A stretch of DNA of 64,000 bases from Tsukamurella conjunctivitidis (GCF_007858475.1 NZ_VIGX01000002.1:1-64000); one strand, 5' to 3'. Positions 25,347 to 34,706 are shown, numbered from the stretch's first letter. Notes: generated from the sequence alone by a model not told the origin. A program made the numbers and translations.

Positions 25347-25375
25347 TGCCCCCGGCACGATGGGTGCCGGGGGCA
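25347..25375. terminator. 12-bp hairpin terminator
   Basis: TGCCCCCGGCAC and GTGCCGGGGGCA flank a 5-base loop between the convergent ATPase and aldolase genes, ending 9 bp from the latter's stop. It probably works in both directions. Confidence 0.85.
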
Positions 25376-25383
25376 GGGTTCGC

Positions 25384-26082
25384 TCAGTGTAGAGGATCCA
25401 GCGTGCGTGCGAGGTAGTCCCAAACCTGTTGTTGCGCTTCGTCGGAGTAGATGTGCTCGCGCTTCGCGCGCGACTCCGCCGGATCGGACCGGCTCGGGTC
25501 GCCGCCGTAGCCCAGAGTGGTCAGCTGCTGCTGGCAGGCGCGGTCCAGGATCACCGCGGCCACCGTCGCCGTCTCCAGATCCGGCCCGACGGTGACGATC
25601 CCGTGGTTCACCAGGAAGAGGGCCTGCGCCTTGCCGAGAGCGGCGGCCACGCTACGGCCAAGATCGCGGGTGAGGATCAGGTCAGCGGTCTCGGTGAAGC
25701 GCGGAACCCCGTTTCCTGCGAAGTAGTTCGCCTCATGGCTCACCGGCAGTAGTTCCGCCCCCGCGGCGGCGAGCGCGACCGCGTACCGGCTGTGTACGTG
25801 CACTACGCCGCCGACGTCCGGACGGGCAGCCATCACCTCGGTGTGGATCGGAAATTCGCTGTGCCGCTGGCCGCCGCCGTCCAGGACCTCGCCGTCGGGC
25901 GCGACCAGGTGCACGCGGTCGGGGGTGATCTCCTCCAGCCCGTACGACGCCTGCTTGAGCCAGACCCCGCGGCCCTCCGGGTCGCGGACGCTGACGTGCC
26001 CCCAGATGAGGTCGCCGGCGCCGGTCGCCGCCATGATGCGCGACGAGGTGGCGACCGTTGCGCGAGGATCGTTGTCGGTCAT
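25384..26082 (-). CDS. Class II aldolase/adducin-family protein
   Basis: The 232-residue enzyme has the zinc-binding pattern of the family: HSEFPIHTEV, the VVHVHSRYAV pair of His and a later LVNHGIV. Relatives include fuculose-phosphate aldolase and aromatic decarboxylases such as the 3,4-dihydroxyphthalate decarboxylase PhtC. In this cluster an aromatic-acid decarboxylase feeding hydroxybenzoate metabolism is attractive, but sugar aldolase activity is not excluded. It is the last gene of the minus-strand hyuAB operon, 34 bp after the aldehyde dehydrogenase gene. Confidence 0.8.
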   Translation of the reverse strand: MTDNDPRATVATSSRIMAATGAGDLIWGHVSVRDPEGRGVWLKQASYGLEEITPDRVHLVAPDGEVLDGGGQRHSEFPIHTEVMAARPDVGGVVHVHSRYAVALAAAGAELLPVSHEANYFAGNGVPRFTETADLILTRDLGRSVAAALGKAQALFLVNHGIVTVGPDLETATVAAVILDRACQQQLTTLGYGGDPSRSDPAESRAKREHIYSDEAQQQVWDYLARTLDPLH

Positions 26083-26116
26083 GAGAATGCTCCAATCAGT
26101 AGTGGCGGGTGTGGGG

Positions 26117-27622
26117 TTATCGGAACATCACGTTGATGACCTTCTCCTCCGTGTAGCTCAGGAGCTCCTCCAGGCACTCCTCCTTGCCCCCGACGCCCGA
26201 CCCCTTGACGCCGCCGTAGGGCACGTTGGGGAAATGCATCGACGAGCCGTTGATCCAGGTGTGTCCCGCCTCGAAATCGCGGGCGACGCGGTGCGCGCGG
26301 TCCAGGTCGCGGGTCCACACGCTGGCGGTGAGCCCGTAGTCCACCGAGTTCGCGATCGCCACGGCCTCTTCCTCCGTGTCGAACGGGATCACCGAGAGCA
26401 CCGGCCCGAAGACCTCCTCGCGGGCGATGCGCGAGGCGGGGTCCACGTCGGCGAGGACCGTGGGCGCGACGAAGAAGCCCGTGGCGAAGTTCTCGCCCTC
26501 GGGGCGGCCGCCGCCCGTCACCAGGCGGGCGCCCTCCGCACGCGCGATCCCGATATAGGACAGGGACTTCTCGTACTGGGCGCGGTTGATCATGGTGCCC
26601 TGCTCGCTCGACTCATCGAGCGGATCGCCGATCCGCCGCGCCTGCACCAACTCGGCCACGCGGGTCACGACCGCGTCGTAGATCTGCCGCTGCACCAGCA
26701 GGCGGGAGTTCGAGCCGCAGGACTGGCCGGACCAGGTGAAATTCATTCCGGACACAGCGCCGGCGGCCGCGGCGTCCACGTCGCTGTCAGCGAAGACCAC
26801 CATCGCGTTCTTGCCACCCAGCTCCAGCGTCACGTGCTTGACCGCGGCCTCCGCCGCGGCGCGCTGAATGGCCCGGCCCGTGGGCTCGGACCCGATGAAG
26901 CCGATGCGCCGCACGGCGCGGTGCCGCACCAGCCGGTCCGGGATGGCGGGGCCGTCGCCGACCACGATGTTCACCACTCCGGGCGGGAAGACCTCGGCCG
27001 CCAGCTCGGCGAGGCGCAGCGTGGAGAGCGGCGCCGCCTCCGGCGGCTTACCGACCACGGGGTTCCCCGCGACGAGAGGCGCCGCCATCCGGCAGGCGAA
27101 CATGAGCGGGTGGTTGTACGGCCAGATCTTGGCGACGACGCCCACGGGCTCGCGGACCGTGAGGTGCAGTGCGTTCGAGGCGGGGATGGTCTGCCCCTTC
27201 ATCTCCAGCGCGAAGCCGGCGAACATCCGCATCTGCTGGAGCGCGATCTCGACATCGAAGCGCGCGTTGCTGATCGGCGAGCCCGCATCCACGCAGTCGA
27301 GGAAGGCGAGCTCATCGGCGTTCGCCTCGATCAGGTCGGCGAAGCGCAGCACGAGGGCCGCGCGCTCGGTGGCCGGCGTCGCCCGCCAGCCCGGCCGGGC
27401 CGCCTCCGCGGCCTCCGCGGCGGCGTCCACATCGGCGGCCGTCGCGTCGGGGACCCGGGCGAGCTCCTGCTCGCTGAACGGATCCGTGGTGGCGAAGGTC
27501 CCGCCGTCGGCGGCGGGCCGCAGCTCGCCGCCGATGAGCAGCCGCCACGGGTGCGCAGCGAGCGCGGTGATCTGATCGGCGTGCGCCGCATGGCCACTCG
27601 CGGCGTGTGTCGTGGTGGTCAT
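26117..27622 (-). CDS. NAD(P)-dependent aldehyde dehydrogenase
   Basis: The 501-residue ALDH has the general base Glu in LELGGKN and the nucleophilic Cys in GQSCGSNS, with PYNHPLM for cofactor binding. It resembles betaine-aldehyde/aromatic aldehyde dehydrogenases; the substrate is not readable from sequence. The start ATG 27622 overlaps the stop of the iron alcohol dehydrogenase gene, implying consecutive alcohol-to-aldehyde-to-acid steps. A good SD (AGGAGG) precedes it. Confidence 0.9.
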   Translation of the reverse strand: MTTTTHAASGHAAHADQITALAAHPWRLLIGGELRPAADGGTFATTDPFSEQELARVPDATAADVDAAAEAAEAARPGWRATPATERAALVLRFADLIEANADELAFLDCVDAGSPISNARFDVEIALQQMRMFAGFALEMKGQTIPASNALHLTVREPVGVVAKIWPYNHPLMFACRMAAPLVAGNPVVGKPPEAAPLSTLRLAELAAEVFPPGVVNIVVGDGPAIPDRLVRHRAVRRIGFIGSEPTGRAIQRAAAEAAVKHVTLELGGKNAMVVFADSDVDAAAAGAVSGMNFTWSGQSCGSNSRLLVQRQIYDAVVTRVAELVQARRIGDPLDESSEQGTMINRAQYEKSLSYIGIARAEGARLVTGGGRPEGENFATGFFVAPTVLADVDPASRIAREEVFGPVLSVIPFDTEEEAVAIANSVDYGLTASVWTRDLDRAHRVARDFEAGHTWINGSSMHFPNVPYGGVKGSGVGGKEECLEELLSYTEEKVINVMFR

Positions 27623-28764
27623 GTCCTGTCCTCCTGGAGAATCGGTGCGGCACCGACGGTGCCGGCGAGCAGCTCGCGCAGTTCGCTGTCTGTCACGCTG
27701 ACCCGGTTGTTGGCGCGGAACGGGTGGCCGTCGCTCGCGGCGACCATGGATTCGAGCTGTTCGCGGCCCACCGCCGCCGGGTCGAACCGCGGCGTGAACT
27801 CCAATTTCCGGTACAGACCGGGGAGCAGGTCGATCAGCGCGACGCCCGCGGGGGCGACGGCGACCCGGTTGAGCTCGGCCACCCGGGGCAGCAGTACGCC
27901 GTTCTGCAGGCCGTGGGCGAGCGGGACCCGCACTGACGAGGACAGCGCATGCACCAGGCCCAGGCCGCTGTTCCCACAGGCCAGGTTGGCCATCGTGCTC
28001 GCCTCCATTAGCTGCTGCAGCGCAGCGTCGTTGCCGCCCTCGGCGTTGCCGCGCACGATGTCCCGGCCGGCGCCCGCCACCGCGACCGGCAGTGCCGCCA
28101 TGATGTCCTGGGCGGCGCGCAGAGCGAGCGCTTCGGTGAAGACCGTCGCTCCGCGCGCCCACAGTGATTCCAGGGCGTGGGTGAGCGCGTCGAGGCCTGC
28201 GTAGAGCATCGGCGCCCGGGGTAGGCCGCGGAGGACCGTCGCGTCTAGTACAGCGACCTGCGGCTCGCATCCCTGCCCGCGGACGATGATCTCCCGGTCG
28301 CGGCCCGGCTCGTGCAACACCAGGGCGTTCGAGACCTCGCTGCCGCTGCCCGCCGTGGTGGGGACCGCCACCAACGGTGCCGGCGGCACGGGAACCCGGC
28401 CGGCCCCCTCGTATTCGGTGATCGGGCCCGGGTTGGTCAGCAGGATCGCGGCGGCCTTGGCCGCGCCCAGTCCCGAGCCGCCGCCGATGCCGAGCACGCT
28501 CGTGCAACGCGCGGAGCGGGCCACATCGGCGGCGCGCTCGACGGCCGCCACGTCGGGGTTCGGATCCACGAAGACGGTGGCACCGATCCGGTCCGGCGCT
28601 ACGTGCCGGAGGATCCCGCCGAGCAGGCCCGCGGTGTCGAGCCCGCGATCGGCGATCACCGCGACGGGGCCCTGCAGGGCGCCCAGCTCGGCGTCCAGCC
28701 GCTCGAGCGAACCGATGCCGGTGACGATCCGGGGCGGCGCGCTGAAGATTCCGGCGGCGGTCAT
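27619..28764 (-). CDS. Iron-containing alcohol dehydrogenase/maleylacetate reductase family
   Basis: The 381-residue protein has the family NAD motif GIGGGSGLGAAKA, the PTTAGSGSEVS segment and metal ligands in GLDALTHALE (Asp, His), LVHALS and LAHGLQNG. Members either oxidise or reduce alcohols or reduce maleylacetate. Since the nearby ring-cleavage route is gentisate, maleylacetate is not an obvious substrate, so an alcohol dehydrogenase role alongside the ALDH is more likely. ATGA overlaps join it to hyuB upstream and the ALDH downstream. Confidence 0.85.
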   Translation of the reverse strand: MTAAGIFSAPPRIVTGIGSLERLDAELGALQGPVAVIADRGLDTAGLLGGILRHVAPDRIGATVFVDPNPDVAAVERAADVARSARCTSVLGIGGGSGLGAAKAAAILLTNPGPITEYEGAGRVPVPPAPLVAVPTTAGSGSEVSNALVLHEPGRDREIIVRGQGCEPQVAVLDATVLRGLPRAPMLYAGLDALTHALESLWARGATVFTEALALRAAQDIMAALPVAVAGAGRDIVRGNAEGGNDAALQQLMEASTMANLACGNSGLGLVHALSSSVRVPLAHGLQNGVLLPRVAELNRVAVAPAGVALIDLLPGLYRKLEFTPRFDPAAVGREQLESMVAASDGHPFRANNRVSVTDSELRELLAGTVGAAPILQEDRT

Positions 28765-30917
28765 CGCAGCTCGATGGTCAGCATGTCGGCCGCGCCGATC
28801 CGCGCGACGGCGGCATCCAGCAGGGTGCCGCACATCGGGCAGGCGTACTCGCGCAGTTCGAGGCCCTCGTGCAAGCGCAGATAGTCGCCGTGGCTGCGAG
28901 GATCCACCACCCGCCGCACGGTGCCGGACAGCCAGTCATTGGCCGGGCCGAGCGCGCAGCCGCACCCGCAGGCGACGGTGCCGCCGGTGGTCCGGACCAG
29001 CGCGGGGCCCACCCCGGCGCCGGATACGGAGGCGCCGTCCGCGTGTGCGGATGCCGTGATGGCAGAACCGGATCGGTCGGCCCGGGCGGCGGCGCGCCGC
29101 GCGGTGGTGGCGGGCTCGTCGACCTCGCCGCCTCGCAGCACCACGCCGTACAGGTTGTGGGCCGCGTCCTCGCTGATGTAGCCGTTCGTGACATCGTCCG
29201 CCACGGAACGAGGGTCGCGCGTGAGCGGGTCGCCGTAGCCGCCGCCGCCCTGGAAGCTGTACGCGAGGCTGTCCCCGGCGCGGAGCGAGAGGAATCCGGG
29301 CTTGGCGCCGAGCACCTGCACCGCATCGTGTCCGGTCAGGTCGTCGGCCGACGAGATGCGCCCGACGGGGCTCTTCCCATCGCTCGGCAGCAACTGGTTC
29401 CGGTTGCACGAACCCTCCAGGCCGCCGAACAGCCCGACGCTGTTGGGCACCTCGACGCCGTGGCCGACGATCATCGCCGAGAGCGACTCGGTGTCGTGCG
29501 GCGTGATCGCGAGGCCCACGGTGTTGCCGCCGCGGAACCGGCCGGCGCCGCCGGTATCGGTGAGGATCGATCGGTACAGGAACAGGATCGGTCCGTTCGC
29601 CTCGTGGCTCTCGACGTTCGTGATCGCGGGCCGCGGCACGCAGAAGTCGCCGGAGCCGGTGAGACCGTCGTGGTCGACGTAGGCGCCGCCGCCGCCCGCG
29701 GTGGAATCGAGCAGGAAGTTGCCGTAGGGCAGCCCGTCCCGGTCGCGTCCGTTGAGTACTAGCGCCGTCATCGAGCCCTTGGTGATCGCCGCAGCATCGG
29801 GTGCCGTCACCGGAGAGGTGGCCGCGAGGCGGGACAGCGCGGCCAGGGCCACGTTCTGCACTACCCACACCGCGGAGATGGTGGCAGAGGAGACTGGAGC
29901 GGGCCAGGTCGCGTTGCAGATAACACCTTGCGGCGCGGTGATGGTCAGCGGGCGGAACAGGCCCTCGTTCCAGCTGATTCGCGGCGCCAGGGTGGGCAGC
30001 AGCGCGGTGAAGACGCCCGCGACGAGTCCCGAACGGGTGCAGTTGACGAAACCGGGCGCCTGCGGATCGGTGCCGGTGAAGTCGAACTCCAGTTCGTCGC
30101 CGGATTTGGTTACGGTGAGCCGGAATTCGTACAGTTCGTTGGTGTGCCCGTCGTGCTCGAGGTAGTCGACGGCGCGGAAGACACCGTCGGGCAGCTGCCG
30201 CAGCCGATCCCGCAGCTGCTCCTCGGCGTGCTCGATCTCGAGGTGCATCACCCGTAGCACTACATCGAGCCCGTACCGGTCGAACAATTCGTTCAGCCGG
30301 CGGGAGGCCACCTGATTGGCCGCGATCATCGCCTTGAGGTCCAGCCCCACGGCCATCGGCATCCGGGACATCCCCATGACCATGTCCCACAGGTCGCCCC
30401 GGATATCGTCGTTCTCCACGATCTTGACCCCGGACAACAGCATGGCCTCCTGTTGGATCTCGGTGGCACCGAAGGCCCAACTGCCGAAGTTCATCCCGCC
30501 GACGTCGATCTGGTGGGCGCACGCGCCCACCCACGCCACCCGCTCGCCGCCGTGGAAGACCGGCGCCACGATCGACACGTCCTGCTGGTGCAGGGCGCCC
30601 TTGTACGGGTTGTTGAGGATGAACATGTCGCCTTCGGCGATGCCGGGATTCTCGGTGCGGTCGGCGATGATGTTGCGCACCACGCTGGCCATGGAGCCGG
30701 AGTGGAACAGCACCTGCGGGCCCATCGTGACGATCGAGCCGTCGGACAGGTAGGTGCCCACGTTGAAGTCGGTGGCGTCCGTGACGACAGGGGAGCCGGA
30801 GACGGACTTCAGGGTGATCGCCTGCTCCTCGGTGATCGCCGAAAGGCGGTTGCGGATCACCTCGAAGGTGATGGGGTCGACGTCGGCGACGGCCTCGGTC
30901 AGGATGTCGGTGGTCAT
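28761..30917 (-). CDS. hyuB: Hydantoinase B/oxoprolinase protein with carboxylase-gamma-like C-terminus
   Basis: The first ~620 residues match HyuB/acetone-carboxylase alpha-type subunits (PITFEVIRNRL start, NNPYKGALHQQD, FGATEIQQEAM, the GGGGYGDPLTRDP motif). After an Ala-rich linker the last ~75 residues hold CGCGC and, near the end, REYACPMCGTLL, the Zn-binding pattern of acetone/acetophenone carboxylase gamma subunits. A natural fusion of the two suggests ATP-dependent carboxylation rather than hydantoin hydrolysis; this is inference. At 718 residues it is longer than plain HyuB proteins. It follows hyuA by 23 bp. Confidence 0.85.
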   Translation of the reverse strand: MTTDILTEAVADVDPITFEVIRNRLSAITEEQAITLKSVSGSPVVTDATDFNVGTYLSDGSIVTMGPQVLFHSGSMASVVRNIIADRTENPGIAEGDMFILNNPYKGALHQQDVSIVAPVFHGGERVAWVGACAHQIDVGGMNFGSWAFGATEIQQEAMLLSGVKIVENDDIRGDLWDMVMGMSRMPMAVGLDLKAMIAANQVASRRLNELFDRYGLDVVLRVMHLEIEHAEEQLRDRLRQLPDGVFRAVDYLEHDGHTNELYEFRLTVTKSGDELEFDFTGTDPQAPGFVNCTRSGLVAGVFTALLPTLAPRISWNEGLFRPLTITAPQGVICNATWPAPVSSATISAVWVVQNVALAALSRLAATSPVTAPDAAAITKGSMTALVLNGRDRDGLPYGNFLLDSTAGGGGAYVDHDGLTGSGDFCVPRPAITNVESHEANGPILFLYRSILTDTGGAGRFRGGNTVGLAITPHDTESLSAMIVGHGVEVPNSVGLFGGLEGSCNRNQLLPSDGKSPVGRISSADDLTGHDAVQVLGAKPGFLSLRAGDSLAYSFQGGGGYGDPLTRDPRSVADDVTNGYISEDAAHNLYGVVLRGGEVDEPATTARRAAARADRSGSAITASAHADGASVSGAGVGPALVRTTGGTVACGCGCALGPANDWLSGTVRRVVDPRSHGDYLRLHEGLELREYACPMCGTLLDAAVARIGAADMLTIELR

Positions 30918-30940
30918 AGCGATTCTCCTAGAAGTGCCGC

Positions 30941-33049
30941 TCACGCGGTGATGATGAGGTTGCCGAAGGTGTCGATTCCTACGCGCTGGCCGTGGCCGGT
31001 GTAGACGGTGGTGGTGGGGTGCTCGACCACGGCGGGGCCGGGGATCGTCTCGCCCGGTTCGAGCGAATGCCACTGCACGACGGTGGCGTCCATCCAATCG
31101 TGCGCCGCGAGGTCGTACACGGGACGCGAGTGCGCGTTCGCCGCGGTGGTGGGTGCGGTGTCCCGGAACGAAGGCTTGGGGGTGCGCCCGATGCCGCTCA
31201 CCCGGAAGGTGGTCAGCTCGATGCCCGCCTCGCGGAAGCCGGCGCCGCGTCCGTAGGTGTCCTCGTACGAGGCCTCGAACCGTTCGACGATGCCGCGCAC
31301 GAGCGCCGCGTCGACGGCGCCGTCGGGGACCGGGGTGATGAGCTCGTGGGTCTGGCTGCGGTAGCGCACGTCCACGGAGCGTTCGATCACCGTGTCGGCG
31401 GGGTCCACGCCGTCGCGGGCGAGTTGCTCGCGGGTGCTGGCCTCCAGCTCGGCGAAGATGACGTCGAGCGACGCGGCGTCGATGTCCTCCCACGGCCGCG
31501 GGTTGCCCGGCGTGGTCTTGACCAGGTGCGAGCGCTCAGCGCTGTGGTAGATGTCCGCCGCAAGCGCGCCGTACGCGGAATGCGCCATCGAGGTGGCCGG
31601 GACCACGATCTCGGTCACGCCGAGGTCGGCGCCGAATCCGGCGCAGTGCATCGGGCCCGCGCCGCCGTAGGCGTAGAGCACGAAGTCTCGCGGGTCCAGT
31701 CCGCGGCCCACCGACAGCTCGCGGAGGGTGTCGGCCATGCGTGAGTCCACGATGTGCCGGATGCCGGCCGCGGCCTCGACCACGGTCAGCCCCAGTGGCT
31801 CCGCGATCTGCTCGGCGATGGCGCGCTCGGCGGCCTCCTTGTCGAGCCGCATGCGGCCACCCAGGAAGGTGTCCGGGTCGATCACGCCGAGCACCACGTC
31901 CGCGTCGGTGACGGTGGCGCGAGTACCGCCGCGGCGGTAGCAGACGGGCCCCGGGAAGGCGCCGGCGCTCTCGGGGCCGACGCGCAGCTCCCCGGCGACG
32001 ACCTCCGCGATGGAGCCGCCGCCGGCACCGATCGCGGTGATGCTCACCATCGGCGCGGCCACGTGGTACTGCGCGACCTCGGTCACCGCGGAGACCACGG
32101 GCCGCCCGTCCACGATGAGGCCGACGTCGAAGCTGGTGCCGCCCATGTCGGAGGTGATCACATTGCGGTGGCCGAGCTGTTCGGCCAGGTGCTGGCTGCC
32201 GAGCACGCCGCCCGTGGGGCCGCTGGCCAGTAGGAGGACGGCGCGGTCGGCCGCGTCGCGGGCGCTCATCACGCCGCCGATGCTGTTGAGCACGCTGAAC
32301 CGGCCGGACATGCCAGCCTCGATGAGCTTGCGCTCCATGCGCTCGAGGTAGCGCTGGACGCTCGGTCCGAGGTAGCTGTTGAGTACCGTCGTCGATGTGC
32401 GCTCGTACTCGCCCAGGACCGGATTGACCTCGCTGGACAGGCTCACGTAGACGTCCTCGCCCGCGATCTCCCGAACGATCTCGCCGATCCGTCGTTCGTG
32501 CGCCGGGTTGCGGAAGGACCAGAGGAGGGCGATCGCGTAGGCGGTGACTCCGTCGGCGGCCAGCTCCTCGACGGCGCCGCGCACAGCGGTCTCGTCGAGT
32601 TCGATGATCACCTGGCCGGCCTGGTCCACGCGCTCGAGCACCTCCTTGATCCGGTTGCGCGGAACCAGTGGGTCCGGGTAGCGGCGGCGGCTGAACTCGC
32701 CGAGCTGCTCCACGGGCGTGCCGGCGGTGAAGCCCATGAGGCGCTGCAGCAGCAGGGTGTCGCCGAAGCCCTTCGTGGTGATCAGGCCGGTGGTGGCGCC
32801 GCGGCGCTCGATCAGCGCATTGGTGGCCTGAGTCGTACCGTGGCCGAAGCTCACGACCTTGGCGAGCATCTCGCCGAGCGTCTCGCCGCGCTCCTCGGCG
32901 ATCAGACTCAGAGCGGCGAAGACGCCGTCCTCAAGCGCCTGCGGGGTGGTCGGTGCCTTGTTGGTGAGCACCGCCCCCGACTCGTCCATCACCACCACGT
33001 CGGTGAAGGTGCCGCCCGTGTCCACGCCCACGTAGAGTCCCTGTTTCAT
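30941..33049 (-). CDS. hyuA: Hydantoinase A/oxoprolinase-family ATPase subunit
   Basis: The 702-residue protein has the HyuA ASKHA-type phosphate motif YVGVDTGGTFTDVVV, HGTTQATNALIERRG, and the central SDMGGTSFDVGL and GAGGGSIA signatures. Related subunits (AcxA, Apc) use ATP to activate substrate or bicarbonate. ATG 33049 with AAAGGCG upstream is chosen over an earlier one at 33070. It is the first gene of a five-gene operon and diverges from the iclR gene, whose regulator probably controls it. Confidence 0.88.
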   Translation of the reverse strand: MKQGLYVGVDTGGTFTDVVVMDESGAVLTNKAPTTPQALEDGVFAALSLIAEERGETLGEMLAKVVSFGHGTTQATNALIERRGATTGLITTKGFGDTLLLQRLMGFTAGTPVEQLGEFSRRRYPDPLVPRNRIKEVLERVDQAGQVIIELDETAVRGAVEELAADGVTAYAIALLWSFRNPAHERRIGEIVREIAGEDVYVSLSSEVNPVLGEYERTSTTVLNSYLGPSVQRYLERMERKLIEAGMSGRFSVLNSIGGVMSARDAADRAVLLLASGPTGGVLGSQHLAEQLGHRNVITSDMGGTSFDVGLIVDGRPVVSAVTEVAQYHVAAPMVSITAIGAGGGSIAEVVAGELRVGPESAGAFPGPVCYRRGGTRATVTDADVVLGVIDPDTFLGGRMRLDKEAAERAIAEQIAEPLGLTVVEAAAGIRHIVDSRMADTLRELSVGRGLDPRDFVLYAYGGAGPMHCAGFGADLGVTEIVVPATSMAHSAYGALAADIYHSAERSHLVKTTPGNPRPWEDIDAASLDVIFAELEASTREQLARDGVDPADTVIERSVDVRYRSQTHELITPVPDGAVDAALVRGIVERFEASYEDTYGRGAGFREAGIELTTFRVSGIGRTPKPSFRDTAPTTAANAHSRPVYDLAAHDWMDATVVQWHSLEPGETIPGPAVVEHPTTTVYTGHGQRVGIDTFGNLIITA

Positions 33050-33100
33050 CGAATCGCCTTTCTCGCCCATCGAGCTTGAGAGTCCGCCGATCGAGGTCGA

Positions 33101-33115
33101 TGCCGCTGTGCGGCA
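33101..33115. promoter_or_regulatory. Short perfect dyad in the hyuA-iclR divergent region
   Basis: TGCCGC-TGT-GCGGCA is a perfect 6+6 inverted repeat with a 3-bp spacer, 52 bp upstream of hyuA. Its geometry equals that of the other IclR-type sites here (arms plus 3-bp spacer), but its sequence differs. Confidence 0.35.
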
Positions 33116-33194
33116 GCGTCATCCGTCGGTTGCGGCGGTGTTGCTGTGCTCGTGACGAGAACGCTACTGTGATCCACGCAACACTCGATCTACG

Positions 33195-33211
33195 ATTCTG
33201 GTATGCGGAAC
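33195..33211. promoter_or_regulatory. IclR-type operator over the iclR start codon
   Basis: ATTCTG-GTAT-GCGGAAC matches 11 of 17 positions of the perfect site GTTCTGCACAGCAGAAC at 36671, keeping the TTCTG and GC-GAAC halves. The iclR ATG (33203) lies inside it, which would give autoregulation. Confidence 0.5.
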
Positions 33212-33970
33212 CGACCGGCGTACGGGCAGAGCTCAGTCGACAATGCGCTGCTCCTGTTGCACATCCTGCGGGACCAGGGGATCGTCACCGTGAGTCAAGC
33301 GGCGGAGCTGCTGGGGGTGGCCCGCTCCACCGCGCACCGATTGCTCGCGATGCTGGTGTACCGCGACTTCGCGGTGGAGAACGAAGAGCACAAGTACCTG
33401 CCCGGTCCCGCCCTGTACGTCGCCGCGGTCGAGAACCGGCCCACCGGCGAGTACAACGCGCACCTGCGGCCGGTGATGACGGTGATCGCCGCCGAGACGG
33501 GGGAGACGGTGCAACTCGCGGTGCGGACCGGGCGGTGGGTTCGGTTCATCGCCACCGTCGAGTCGGCGCAGGCCATCCGCGTCGGCGACCGGCGGGGCGT
33601 CGCGCTGCCCGCCCGGCTCACTTCGACAGGGCGCGCGATGCTCGCGGAGCTCGCGCCGCAGCAGCTGCGGGCGCTCTATCAGAGCCCGGGGAACGACGGC
33701 GAGGCACGGCTGGGCAATGCGCAATGGCAGCGCCTGGTCCGGGAGTTGGAGCTCACGCGGCACCGTGGGTACGCCGTGAACGCCGAGGATACCGAGGCGG
33801 GCCTCACCGCCGTCGGGATCGGTGTGCGCGATACGAACGGTGCAGTGGGCGCCGCGCTCTCGGTGGCGGGTCCGGCAACGCGGGTAGGGGGCGCCCGGGT
33901 TCGCGAGATCGGGGAGTACTTGCTGCAGCAGGCGGAACTGTTGCGGCTGCCGAAGGACCGCCCCGAGTAG
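33203..33970 (+). CDS. IclR-family regulator of the catabolic island
   Basis: The 255-residue protein has an N-terminal winged helix (residues ~10-65, VDNALLLLHILRDQG and VSQAAELLGVARSTAHRLLAML) and the IclR ligand domain (RRGVALPARLTSTGRAMLAEL and GYAVNAEDTEAGLTAVGIGV). IclR proteins commonly control gentisate and 3-hydroxybenzoate genes. It sits between the divergent hyuAB operon and the convergent gentisate operon, and matching palindromes are found at its own start and at the gentisate promoter. Confidence 0.9.
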   Translation: MRNRPAYGQSSVDNALLLLHILRDQGIVTVSQAAELLGVARSTAHRLLAMLVYRDFAVENEEHKYLPGPALYVAAVENRPTGEYNAHLRPVMTVIAAETGETVQLAVRTGRWVRFIATVESAQAIRVGDRRGVALPARLTSTGRAMLAELAPQQLRALYQSPGNDGEARLGNAQWQRLVRELELTRHRGYAVNAEDTEAGLTAVGIGVRDTNGAVGAALSVAGPATRVGGARVREIGEYLLQQAELLRLPKDRPE

Positions 33971-34705
33971 TCAGAGCCAGTGTGGTGGGGGATCCGACGG
34001 CCCATCGCTGAGGCCGACTGCGCCGCGTCCGGCGGCCCAGCGGGTGACCGCGGCGAGATCTCCGGCCACGGGGGTCCGTGCGGCCGGCGGCATGGCGTCG
34101 TCGATGGCGATGGGCGCCCGCCCGGCTGCCCGGAGCTCGAGGACGCTGCCCTCGCCCGTCGATCGCCATCGGGTCACGACATCGCTCAGGAGGCCGTCGA
34201 GCACCTCCGGCGGCGCGTCGCCGAACCGGGCGCCGGTGCCCAGGTCAACGGCGTGCACCCACACCTCGCGGGCGCGCATCCAGATCGTCTCCGCGGCGGC
34301 GATGTCCCGCCCCTGCGCCGATCGCACCCGTGCCGACCACGCTGAGGGAGAGGCGTTGCGCCACTTCTCGTCGAGCCGGGCCACGGTGTGGTCGAACAGG
34401 TTGCGCAGCGCCGAGGGCGGCAGGGTGGCGCCCTTGTCGATTTCGGCTGCGCGGGCAGCGGGGGAGGCGTACATCGGGTTCTCGGTGCCCGTTATCGCCC
34501 AGTCCATCAGCCGGCACAGCGCCGCCGCGTTGTAGGCGACGTGCGCCAAGAGGTGCCGCCGCGTCCACCCGTCGAGGTCGCAGGGCTCGCCCAGTTGCGC
34601 GTCGGACAGAGTGCCGAGGTGTCGCGCGAAATGTGCCGTACCCCTGCGGCACAGCGTCAGCTGCTCGTCGCGGGGAAGGTCACGGAAGACGACGCCGTCG
34701 GACAT
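33971..34705 (-). CDS. Mycothiol-dependent maleylpyruvate isomerase
   Basis: The 244-residue DinB-fold enzyme isomerises maleylpyruvate to fumarylpyruvate. Candidate zinc ligands H55 (in LLAHVAYNA), E147 and H151 (in MRAREVWVHAVDL) match those of the Corynebacterium enzyme, and an MDMSCP-like C-terminal domain follows. It is the last gene of the gentisate operon, 1 bp after the fumarylpyruvate hydrolase, and abuts the iclR stop from the opposite strand. Confidence 0.9.
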   Translation of the reverse strand: MSDGVVFRDLPRDEQLTLCRRGTAHFARHLGTLSDAQLGEPCDLDGWTRRHLLAHVAYNAAALCRLMDWAITGTENPMYASPAARAAEIDKGATLPPSALRNLFDHTVARLDEKWRNASPSAWSARVRSAQGRDIAAAETIWMRAREVWVHAVDLGTGARFGDAPPEVLDGLLSDVVTRWRSTGEGSVLELRAAGRAPIAIDDAMPPAARTPVAGDLAAVTRWAAGRGAVGLSDGPSDPPPHWL

Positions 34706-34706
34706 G

